A stretch of 64,000 nt of DNA, taken from Eisenibacter elegans DSM 3317 (GTDB taxonomy: Bacteria; Bacteroidota; Bacteroidia; Cytophagales; Microscillaceae). The stretch is from NCBI RefSeq assembly GCF_000430505.1, contig NZ_KE387152.1:385413-449412 (forward strand), given 5' to 3'. A model generated the notes under the pieces. That model saw only the letters and a program-made list of their open reading frames with translations, was not told the origin of the DNA and did not search any database. Shown piece by piece: positions 28,533-36,469 of the stretch; positions within the stretch are counted from its first letter, which is position 1, and each line of letters starts with the position of its first letter. Position numbers and translations under genes: made by a program.

Positions 28533-29234
28533 ATGCCTGCTATACCCATCCTTTTTCGTTTTTGCCCGCTAAACGCGGTATATGTGTTGGCCTTGATATG
28601 TTTGGGTATGGTTAACGCCTACAGCCAAGCAGACTCAAGCAAGAAGTTACACAGCCACTTACACATAGATCTCGAAGATCCGCTGAAGGCGCTGAAAGGC
28701 AAACGGGCACTGATTTATGGCTTAGACAACCGTCAGACCCTCATCAGAGGGCAGGCCTCTACCATCTGGGGAGGCTACACAGGGGTCAGTTTTAGCAACA
28801 AACTACGCCTCAAAGCCGGAGTCAGTGTGGTATGGCTAGACCAAAACCTCGATACCGAAGAAGAGGGTATGAGACAACAAAGCACCCGATGGCTATTGAC
28901 TACCTTGGGAGAAGAGTTTGATTTTCTCATCATCGGGCGGTTTCGGCTGACAGCCTACGGGCAGATGGGCCTAGGGTTTGATTTTCTCAGAAACCAAACT
29001 GCGCAAAACCCCGAGGCGGGCTTCGAACAAAATCCACTCATCACTCTGGAGTTGGGCAGCCATGCTAACTATTACGTCTGGCCTTGGGCAGCCCTAAAGG
29101 TGGGCGGAGGTTGGAGAGGTGCTGCTCCTAGGGCACAGCGCCACCTAGGCGGACTATACCTCAAGTTGGCCGTAGGGTTAGACACTACTTTTGTGTTGCG
29201 TAAGCTACACTTGGCTAAGCCCAAAGAAGAATGA
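28533..29234 (+). CDS. Predicted outer-membrane beta-barrel-like exported protein
   Basis: About 233 residues from the ATG at 28533, which gives a signal peptide (cleavage near NAYSQ); an earlier in-frame Met overlaps the end of tag and is unlikely. The mature protein has alternating hydrophobic strands with aromatic residues (for example AGVSVVWLDQNL, FRLTAYGQMGLGFDFL) and ends in a strand-like segment, suggesting a small barrel. I recognise no family. It lies between tag and folP, both in the same direction. Confidence 0.65.
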   Translation: MPAIPILFRFCPLNAVYVLALICLGMVNAYSQADSSKKLHSHLHIDLEDPLKALKGKRALIYGLDNRQTLIRGQASTIWGGYTGVSFSNKLRLKAGVSVVWLDQNLDTEEEGMRQQSTRWLLTTLGEEFDFLIIGRFRLTAYGQMGLGFDFLRNQTAQNPEAGFEQNPLITLELGSHANYYVWPWAALKVGGGWRGAAPRAQRHLGGLYLKLAVGLDTTFVLRKLHLAKPKEE

Positions 29235-29349
29235 TAACAAAATTTACTTTATTACAGGACTAAGAGGGTTTATTTTATGGACAATCAACGGGTTTTAATA
29301 CACATACTGCCCAAACCAATACCCTCAATACCATCACACATCACTGCTT

Positions 29350-30222
29350 ATGCGCCATTTTCAGCCCACTTATGCTCCGCCTTCGCCTCAAGTCTTGCGG
29401 GTTGGCAATCACCTCCTCGACCTCAGCCGCCCCCTAGTGATGGGGATTCTCAATGTAACCCCTGATTCTTTTTTTGATGGAGGGCGCTACACCCAAACCG
29501 ATGCGCTCTTGACTCAGGCTCAGCAAATGATAACTCAAGGTGCTGCCTTACTCGATATAGGTGCGTACTCCTCGCGCCCTCAAGCCGACAATATCAGCCC
29601 TGCCGAAGAGCTCAAACGTCTACTTCCCGCCATCGAAGCACTCCGAGCTACCTACCCGGAGGTACTCCTCTCGGTCGATACCTTTAGGGCTTCGGTAGCT
29701 GAGGAAGCCCTCAAAGCCGGAGCAGCCATTATCAATGACATCAGCGGCGGGCAAGCCGACGAACAAATGTATGCCGTGTTGGCCCGTTATCAAGTGCCTT
29801 ATGTCTTGATGCATATGCGCGGCACTCCCCAAACAATGCAACAACTTACCCAGTATGAGCATCTACTACCCGAATTAGTAGCCTATTTCCAAAAAAAAAT
29901 AGCTATCTTGCAGCACAAAGGTGTTTCCGAAATCATCGTTGACCCGGGTTTTGGCTTTGCAAAAACTATTCCCCAAAATTTTGCTTTGTTGAAACATTTG
30001 GCCACCTTGCATATACTCGAAAAGCCGCTTTTGGTAGGTATCTCCCGTAAGTCTATGATTTACAAAACCCTTGGCCACCCTGATGCAAGCACTGCCCTCA
30101 ATGGCACTACCGCGCTACATAGCTTGGCCTTGCTTGGCGGGGCACACATTTTGCGCGTGCATGACGTACAAGCCGCGAAAGAAGTCGTTACACTGATGGA
30201 AAGCTTTTGGGAGGCAAGTTAA
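29350..30222 (+). CDS. folP: Dihydropteroate synthase
   Basis: A 290-residue cytosolic enzyme joining p-aminobenzoate to dihydropterin pyrophosphate in folate synthesis, the target of sulfonamides. Signature segments are GILNVTPDSFFDGG (about 32-45), the pterin-binding Asp in LSVDTF, NDISGG, VDPGFGFAKT, and GISRKS. Length is normal. It is the first gene of an apparent folP-cdaA-aroK operon with gaps of 37 and 21 bp. The folP-cdaA pairing is common in Bacteroidota. Confidence 0.96.
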   Translation: MRHFQPTYAPPSPQVLRVGNHLLDLSRPLVMGILNVTPDSFFDGGRYTQTDALLTQAQQMITQGAALLDIGAYSSRPQADNISPAEELKRLLPAIEALRATYPEVLLSVDTFRASVAEEALKAGAAIINDISGGQADEQMYAVLARYQVPYVLMHMRGTPQTMQQLTQYEHLLPELVAYFQKKIAILQHKGVSEIIVDPGFGFAKTIPQNFALLKHLATLHILEKPLLVGISRKSMIYKTLGHPDASTALNGTTALHSLALLGGAHILRVHDVQAAKEVVTLMESFWEAS

Positions 30223-30259
30223 AATTAGGGTATCACCGATTTGAAAAGAACCACTGCGA

Positions 30260-31171
30260 ATGACAATCATCAACTTTAGTATAGGATTCTTGGAGGTCTC
30301 GTGGGCAGATATACTTGATATTCTGCTGGTGGGGTTGCTTATATATAAAATTTATAAGTGGTCGAAAGGAAGCGTAGCTTCCAAAATCTTGATTGGCATT
30401 TTGGCGATATATGGTATCTACCTAGGGGTGGATGCGCTCGGAATGGAGCTATTGAGCAGCATTTTTGGGCAGTTTATCAATGTTGGTGGGATTGCAGCGC
30501 TTATTTTATTCCAACAAGAAATCCGCAAATTTTTACTTTTTGTAGGCAAGATTGAGTTTTTTAGACGCAACCAGTTTTTCAGAACAGTATTCAAAGGTAC
30601 TTTTTTACAGGCCAGCCCTATTGATATTCAGGCGATTGTAGAGGCTATGCACGAAATGGCCACACACCACCACAACGGAAAGTTTGAGCCTATGGGCGCG
30701 CTGATGGTCATTGCACGCAGCTCTGACCTGAGCCACTATGTAGAGTCTGGTGATATGCTCGATGCCAATATCAACAAGCGCTTGCTGCTCTCTATCTTCA
30801 ACAAGCTCAGCCCCCTACACGATGGAGCCGTCATCATCGACAAGAATGGGCGTTTGGTAGCGGCGCGTTGTATCTTGCCAGTATCCGAAAACCCTGAGAT
30901 TCCCGCACAGATGGGGCTGCGACATCGGGCGGCTATCGGCGTTGCAGAGGTAACCGATGCCTTGGTTTTGGTAGTTTCGGAAGAACGCGGGAGTATGTCT
31001 TTGGTCAAAAATGGACAAATCCAGACCAATCTCACCGCAGAGCAGCTCTATCAAAAGCTTAACTTTGCCCTCAACGAAGAGCAACGCGACCAAACCGACC
31101 CCACTGCCACAGCCAGCACAGTAGCGCCTGAAGATAAGGTAACCGCCCCTGCCACCAGCCCCAAAGAGTAA
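30260..31171 (+). CDS. cdaA: Diadenylate cyclase CdaA (c-di-AMP synthase)
   Basis: A 303-residue membrane enzyme that makes cyclic di-AMP from two ATP. Three N-terminal transmembrane helices (about 15-100) precede the DAC domain with catalytic DGA (residues 188-190) and RHR (221-223) motifs. A low-complexity Thr/Ala/Pro tail (about 280-303) is unlike most homologues. c-di-AMP commonly controls K+ and osmolyte transport; this window also has an antiporter and an MscS channel, but no direct link is visible. It is the middle gene of the folP-cdaA-aroK operon. Confidence 0.95.
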   Translation: MTIINFSIGFLEVSWADILDILLVGLLIYKIYKWSKGSVASKILIGILAIYGIYLGVDALGMELLSSIFGQFINVGGIAALILFQQEIRKFLLFVGKIEFFRRNQFFRTVFKGTFLQASPIDIQAIVEAMHEMATHHHNGKFEPMGALMVIARSSDLSHYVESGDMLDANINKRLLLSIFNKLSPLHDGAVIIDKNGRLVAARCILPVSENPEIPAQMGLRHRAAIGVAEVTDALVLVVSEERGSMSLVKNGQIQTNLTAEQLYQKLNFALNEEQRDQTDPTATASTVAPEDKVTAPATSPKE

Positions 31172-31192
31172 TTTTTTGTAAAAATATATGCT

Positions 31193-31666
31193 ATGATTGC
31201 CTCGCCCTGCTGCTTGATATTATTGGGAATGCCGGCCTCGGGCAAGAGCACCTTGGGGCAAAGATTGGCACAAAAGCAAGGCTGGCATTTTGTGGATTTA
31301 GACCACGCCATCGCCACACACTATGGTGCAAGCATAGGCCAAATATTTGCACAAGAAGGAGAACAGGAATTCAGAAAGTTGGAAGCCCAAACGCTCAGAA
31401 ACTTGCGCTTTGGCGACAATACCGTGCTGTCGGTAGGTGGGGGAACACCTTGCTTCCATCAAAATATCGCGTATCTCAACACCTTGGGTTACACAGTATT
31501 TGTAGATACGCCGCTGCCAGTGATTGTGGAGCGCACCTTGGCTGCCCCCGACGAGCGCCCTTTGTATCAAGGGCTTTCTGTAGATGCAGTAACACAAAAA
31601 GTAGACGCTTTGTATCAAGCAAGGCTACCGTATTATCTCCAAGCCCGATACCGCTACGTACCATAG
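31193..31666 (+). CDS. aroK: Shikimate kinase
   Basis: A 157-residue enzyme phosphorylating shikimate in aromatic amino acid synthesis. It has the Walker A GMPASGKS (12-19), the FVDLD shikimate-binding Asp, SVGGGTPC, and the lid arginines in AAPDERPLYQG. It is some 10-15 residues shorter at the C-terminus than typical family members, and its stop overlaps the stop of the convergent regulator gene by 13 bp. It follows cdaA by 21 bp. Confidence 0.93.
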   Translation: MIASPCCLILLGMPASGKSTLGQRLAQKQGWHFVDLDHAIATHYGASIGQIFAQEGEQEFRKLEAQTLRNLRFGDNTVLSVGGGTPCFHQNIAYLNTLGYTVFVDTPLPVIVERTLAAPDERPLYQGLSVDAVTQKVDALYQARLPYYLQARYRYVP

Positions 31667-32358
31667 GGGGTGTCCTTATCGATACGCTTGAACCAACCCT
31701 TGGATAACGCCAAACGAGAAGCCTCTACCCGATTGCTCACACCAAGCTTGCGGTAAATATTACTGACGTGCTTTTGTACTGTGCTGACGGCAATGTGGAT
31801 ATCGGCGGCCATTTCTTTGGCGCTCTGACCCGTAATCAGGCGCTGAAGCACCTCTTTCTCGCGCTCTGTCAATGGAATTTCTGACTCAGTTGCGTGGTTG
31901 CGCACCAAGTGCTCGCGGAGATACTTAAAAGTCGTACTCGTGATTTTGGGAGAGGTGTAGGAGTGTCCATCGGCCAAAGCCTGAATAATTTGTGGCAGCT
32001 CGTGTACCTGGATGTTATTTTTGAGGATATAACCGTTGGCTCCGGCATAGATACTGTCCAGAATATATTGTGCGCTCTCGTGTACACTCAAAATCGCCAC
32101 CACAATGTCGCTGTGAAGCTTGAGTAATTGTTTAGTGGTATCAACACCATTCAACTCAGGCATCTCCAAATCCATCAAAACTACTTGGGGTTTCAGGGGA
32201 AGGGTGGGTAGCGCCTGCAAAAAAGCCTTACCGTCGGGGCTAGTCAATACCACGTCGAGTTGTTTGTACCCGGAGAGGGTTTTTTCTAAATATTCTCGGA
32301 AAGGTTGATGATCTTCTACGATGGCAACAGTCGTTTTTCTGTCGTCAGTAACTCTCAT
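31654..32358 (-). CDS. NarL/LuxR-type response regulator, orphan
   Basis: 234 residues. The receiver domain has VAIVEDH, phospho-acceptor Asp63 in VVLMDLEMPELNG, and the conserved Lys in GYILKNN. The LuxR HTH is LTEREKEVLQRLITGQSAK and VSTVQKHVSNIYRKLGV. No kinase gene is adjacent, so its partner lies elsewhere. Its 3' end overlaps aroK by 13 bp. A TACTTTTG -7-like box (32415-32422) lies about 60 bp upstream with a weak -33 (TATTT). Confidence 0.93.
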   Translation of the reverse strand: MRVTDDRKTTVAIVEDHQPFREYLEKTLSGYKQLDVVLTSPDGKAFLQALPTLPLKPQVVLMDLEMPELNGVDTTKQLLKLHSDIVVAILSVHESAQYILDSIYAGANGYILKNNIQVHELPQIIQALADGHSYTSPKITSTTFKYLREHLVRNHATESEIPLTEREKEVLQRLITGQSAKEMAADIHIAVSTVQKHVSNIYRKLGVSNRVEASRLALSKGWFKRIDKDTPYGT

Positions 32359-32422
32359 ATATCAGCGTTGGGGTAAAATATCTTATGCTTGCAATTCAAA
32401 CACAAACCGACAATCAAAAGTA

Positions 32423-33088
32423 CAAAAAGCCCTCACAGGCATAAATACCTAAAAATATGTATTTTGACCTAAACTATGTTCCTACTTACATCCCTGCCTT
32501 GCGGCTGGACGGTCGTAAATGAATAGCAAGGGACATACAATCAGGTACTTAGTGCGAGCCTGTCTCGTACTTTGTACATTATTTAATAAGGAGGTTTGGT
32601 AGCAAGCCTTACGGCATTTCAGTACAAATTCTACCTGTGAAACAGTGAACTTACACCTAATGCGGCCGTGGCTTGTGAGGTTTGGCCAATCAGTGAGGGA
32701 TGTTTCGAAGAAGGTGTTGAGGAGCCTCTGTAGTGAAGCCTTAGGAGTATGGCTAGGTAATATATAATGAAATGTGTGGTAGAATAAGCCTGCTTATCCA
32801 AAATAGGCACATATTCATTACTTCGTTATAAACGCAAACATAATACTTTGGGCTGGGAAAGCAGGTGGTTTTTAGAGGAATAGGCACTTTTGGACGATAA
32901 AAACAATGTTTGAACAGATAAAAGCAACCAGATGGTATTATCTCGGCTATTATTATGAGCCTATATTGCGCATCTGGTAAGAGTTTGCTAATTTTATAAA
33001 AATACGTCTCTCTTCTGCTTTGAAGTATGCACAAAAAACCTCAATTTTGCCCTTCAAATAATAGCCTCGTGAAGCACGACCCGTCTGT
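32423..33088. other. Long intergenic gap without a recognisable gene
   Basis: About 665 bp between the orphan regulator and the topoisomerase gene. I find no convincing reading frame on either strand, none of the A, B or C repeats, and no tRNA. A small GTGCGAG/CTCGTAC inverted repeat (about 32549-32572) and an AT-rich stretch before 33089 are the only structures. A decayed gene or a small RNA cannot be excluded. Confidence 0.4.
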
Positions 33089-35107
33089 ATGAAAAAACTA
33101 CCCACTGTCTCCGAAGTATACGAAAACTGGTTTTTAGATTATGCCTCTTATGTAATATTGGAGCGCGCGGTCCCGGCCATCGAAGATGGACTAAAACCGG
33201 TACAACGCCGCATTTTGCACGCGATGTACAGTATGGAGGATGGGCGCTACCACAAGGTGGCCAATATTATCGGGCAAGCCATGCAATACCACCCCCACGG
33301 AGATGCCTCCATAGGGGAGGCCTTGGTCAACCTAGGGCAAAAAAACCTACTTATTGATACACAAGGCAACTGGGGCGACATCAACACCGGCGATAGCGCT
33401 GCCGCACCACGCTATATTGAGGCGCGGCTCTCGAAGTTTGCGCTCGACGTAACCTTCAATCCCAAAACTACACGCTGGCAGCAGTCGTATGATGGGCGCA
33501 AGAAAGAGCCTATAACCCTTCCCGTAAAATTTCCCCTGCTGCTGGCTCAAGGGGTAGAGGGGATTGCAGTGGGGTTGTCGACCAAGATTATGCCCCACAA
33601 CTTCTGTGAGCTGATAGAGGCATGCATCGAGGTGCTCAAAGGCAAACCTACCAATATCTTACCTGATTTTCCTACCGGAGGCATCGTTGATTGTACGCAA
33701 TACAATGGCGGTAGCCGAGGCAGCCGCATCAAAGTACGCGCCCGCATCGAAGAGCTGGACAAAAAGACCCTCGTTGTAAGAGATTTGCCCTTCGGAACAA
33801 CTACTACCAGCCTCATCGACTCCGTCCTGAAGGCCAATGACGCTGGTAAAATAAAGATTAAAAACATTACAGACAATACTGCACAGGATGTCGAAATACT
33901 AATACAGCTCACCCCCGGCAGCGACCCCGAAGTAACCAAACAAGCACTCTATGCCTTTACCTCCTGTGAGATCAGTATTTCGCCCAATGCCTGTGTGATT
34001 GTGGATGATAAGCCTATGTTTATGGATGTCAACGATATCCTCAAGGCCAATGTAGACCATACTACCGCCCTCTTGGAACAAGAGCTGCGTATCCAAAAAG
34101 GAGAACTACAAGAGAAAATACTCTATGGTTCACTAGAAAAAATATTTATCGAAAATCGCATCTATCGCGATATCGAAGAAGCTGAAACTTGGGAACAGGT
34201 TTTGCAGATTATTGACAAAGGACTGACCCCTTACAAGGCGCAGTTTTATCGCGAAATTACCCAAGAGGACATCGTCCGCCTGACCGAAATCAAAATCAAA
34301 CGCATCTCTAAGTTTGATACCTTCAAGGCCGATGAGCAAATGCGTGCCCACCAAGAAACCCTGACGCAAGTAGAAGATGACCTCCAAAACATTGTCCGCT
34401 ATGCAACAAAGTACTTCAAAGAGCTGCTCAAAAAATATGGTAAAGGACGCGAACGCAAAACCAAACTGGATACGTTCGACAAAATCGACGCAACCGAGGT
34501 CATCATCAACAACCAAAAGCTGTATGTAAACCGTAAGGACGGCTTCATTGGCTATGGCCTCAAAAAAGACGAATTTGTCAGTGAGTGCTCCGACCTAGAC
34601 GAAATCTTGGCTTTCCGTCGCGATGGCAACTATGTCGTCAAAAAAATCAATGAGAAGGTCTTTATGGGGCGCGAAATCATCTACACCGCTGTTTTTAACA
34701 AAGAAACACAGGGCTATTTTTATAATCTGATTTACAAAGACGGCAAAACAGGGCAGACCTTCGCCAAACGTTTCCAAATCAACACCGCCATCAGGGAGCG
34801 CGACTATGATATGACCCGCCGCAACCCCAACTCCGAAGTGCTCTACCTCAGCGTCAGCCCCGACAATAAGGGCGAAATTGTGTTGGTAGAGCTAGTTACA
34901 GGCTTTACCAAGCAAGACAAGGTGTTTGAGGTCAATTTTGATGTTATCGAAATTGGCTCCAAAACCAGCATCGGCAAGCGCATTACCAAATATCCTATCC
35001 GTGGGATAGAGCTTAGCCCCAAAAGCCTCCTCTCAATGAAGGGCAAAAAAGTATGGAGCCCTTGGAAACAAGAGGATGATGCGCTTTTTGGAGATGAGGA
35101 CGAATAG
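33089..35107 (+). CDS. parC: Type II topoisomerase subunit A (ParC/GyrA-like)
   Basis: A 672-residue DNA-cleaving subunit. The winged-helix breakage-reunion domain shows LERAVPAIEDGLKPVQRRIL, the YHPHGDASI segment and the catalytic Tyr109 in AAAPRYIEARL. Tower and coiled-coil regions follow to about 480. The C-terminal beta-pinwheel is short (about 480-650) and ends in an acidic tail (DDALFGDEDE), and the GyrA-box is not evident, which favours ParC over GyrA. The total is shorter than the 850-900 residues I expect for Bacteroidota ParC. No parE is adjacent in this window. Confidence 0.88.
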   Translation: MKKLPTVSEVYENWFLDYASYVILERAVPAIEDGLKPVQRRILHAMYSMEDGRYHKVANIIGQAMQYHPHGDASIGEALVNLGQKNLLIDTQGNWGDINTGDSAAAPRYIEARLSKFALDVTFNPKTTRWQQSYDGRKKEPITLPVKFPLLLAQGVEGIAVGLSTKIMPHNFCELIEACIEVLKGKPTNILPDFPTGGIVDCTQYNGGSRGSRIKVRARIEELDKKTLVVRDLPFGTTTTSLIDSVLKANDAGKIKIKNITDNTAQDVEILIQLTPGSDPEVTKQALYAFTSCEISISPNACVIVDDKPMFMDVNDILKANVDHTTALLEQELRIQKGELQEKILYGSLEKIFIENRIYRDIEEAETWEQVLQIIDKGLTPYKAQFYREITQEDIVRLTEIKIKRISKFDTFKADEQMRAHQETLTQVEDDLQNIVRYATKYFKELLKKYGKGRERKTKLDTFDKIDATEVIINNQKLYVNRKDGFIGYGLKKDEFVSECSDLDEILAFRRDGNYVVKKINEKVFMGREIIYTAVFNKETQGYFYNLIYKDGKTGQTFAKRFQINTAIRERDYDMTRRNPNSEVLYLSVSPDNKGEIVLVELVTGFTKQDKVFEVNFDVIEIGSKTSIGKRITKYPIRGIELSPKSLLSMKGKKVWSPWKQEDDALFGDEDE

Positions 35108-35296
35108 CCTCTGCTGCCCATCACTAACCCGAAGTCCTCGAGAGTGCACCGATGCCTCTTGAAGGCTTTGTTGTTGGTAGACAATTCGCCGTACTTTTTG
35201 GCTTGACAATGCCAAAAGATGTGCCCAAACAAGGGTAGAAATACAAAGTTTTGTAACTTGGGGTTGGAATTATGTTTTTCAAACTAACTTACTCCA

Positions 35297-36328
35297 ATGA
35301 ACCAAATACCTCCTACTATGAAAGCTTTGGTGTTGCAAGACAACCCCGAGGCGCGTATCGAACTTAAGACCAATTACCCCACTCCTACACTCAAAGCAGG
35401 GCAGGCGCTCATAAAGCTCAAAACAGCAGCCCTTAACCACCGCGACCAATGGTGTAGGGAAGGAATGTACCCTGGGCTGCGTTATCCTTCTATCCTAGGC
35501 TCTGACGGCTGTGGTACGGTGGTGGCGGTAGCCGATGAGGCCGACCAACACTGGGTGGGTAAGGATGTACTGATGAACCCCAACGTCAACTGGGGGGACA
35601 ATCCAGCCTTTCAGTCGCTCAATTATAGTATCTTAGGAATGCCTACCGATGGTACTTTTGCCGAGTATCTTGCCTTACCTGCTCACCGCCTACACGAAAA
35701 ACCCGCCTACCTCAGCGACGAGGCTGCCGCCGCCATTCCCTTAGCCGCCCTGACGGCCTATCGGGCTGTGTTTACCAAAGGCTTGGCCGCCAATGGCAGC
35801 AAAGTACTTGTTACGGGCATTGGTGGAGGCGTGGCGCAGTTTGCCTTCCAACTAGCACAGGCCGCCGGAGCAAAAGTATATGTAACATCGGGCAGCGATG
35901 AAAAGCTCGACCAGATGCGCCAAGCCGGCGCTGCCGGAGCCGTCAACTACAAAGACCCTCAGTGGGTCAAGACCCTCATCAAAGCAGAGCCTATGGGCTT
36001 TCATACCATCATTGACAGTGCCGGAGGCGATGCTTTTGGGGAGTTGGCCAAAATGTTGGCTCAAGGGGGAACAATGGTCGTCTATGGAACTACCGCCGGC
36101 AAGCCCTCAGGAATTCACCTGCCACGCCTCTTTTTCTCTCAGGCCAGTATCACAGGTAGCACGATGGGCAACGACCAAGAGTTTGTCGATATGCTCGCTT
36201 TTATGGCAAAGCACCAAATTCAGCCGTTGGTCAGCTCTGTTCGCCCACTCGATGATATTGTCAGTGCCTTTGATGAGATGGATCAAGGCCGACAGTTTGG
36301 CAAGCTCGTCATCCGCATTAGTGAATAA
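35297..36328 (+). CDS. MDR-family zinc-type alcohol dehydrogenase / quinone oxidoreductase
   Basis: 343 residues, an NAD(P)H-dependent oxidoreductase of the medium-chain family. The N-terminal GroES-like domain (ALNHRDQWCREGMYP, LGSDGCGTV) leads to a Rossmann domain with VLVTGIGGGVAQFAFQLA (about 169-186) and VYVTSGSDEK. The structural-zinc cysteine cluster of classical alcohol dehydrogenases is missing, so it may be zinc-free, like quinone oxidoreductases. Met8 (35318, MKALVLQDN) is an equally likely start. The substrate is unknown. It ends at a terminator shared with the E1 gene. Confidence 0.88.
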   Translation: MNQIPPTMKALVLQDNPEARIELKTNYPTPTLKAGQALIKLKTAALNHRDQWCREGMYPGLRYPSILGSDGCGTVVAVADEADQHWVGKDVLMNPNVNWGDNPAFQSLNYSILGMPTDGTFAEYLALPAHRLHEKPAYLSDEAAAAIPLAALTAYRAVFTKGLAANGSKVLVTGIGGGVAQFAFQLAQAAGAKVYVTSGSDEKLDQMRQAGAAGAVNYKDPQWVKTLIKAEPMGFHTIIDSAGGDAFGELAKMLAQGGTMVVYGTTAGKPSGIHLPRLFFSQASITGSTMGNDQEFVDMLAFMAKHQIQPLVSSVRPLDDIVSAFDEMDQGRQFGKLVIRISE

Positions 36329-36413
36329 CGCACTGCCGCCTAAGGGCACCTTAAATATCTCATCAGATACATTCTTGAAGCCAGATGAGAATCATTAAGG
36401 AATATGGGATTTC

Positions 36414-36451
36414 AAAAAAAGCCCCTCCAAAACGACTTGGAAGGGCTTTTT
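36414..36451. terminator. Bidirectional rho-independent terminator
   Basis: AAAAAAAGCCCCTCCAA pairs with TTGGAAGGGCTTTTT between the convergent dehydrogenase and E1 genes. It carries an A-run on one side and a T-run on the other. Confidence 0.85.
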
Positions 36452-36469
36452 GCATCATATAGGCTCTGC

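Noticed and set aside
32753-33034. 93-codon minus-strand frame in the gap before the topoisomerase gene
   Set aside because: Low complexity, no signal, no start context and no family resemblance; the gap is AT-rich and such frames occur by chance.
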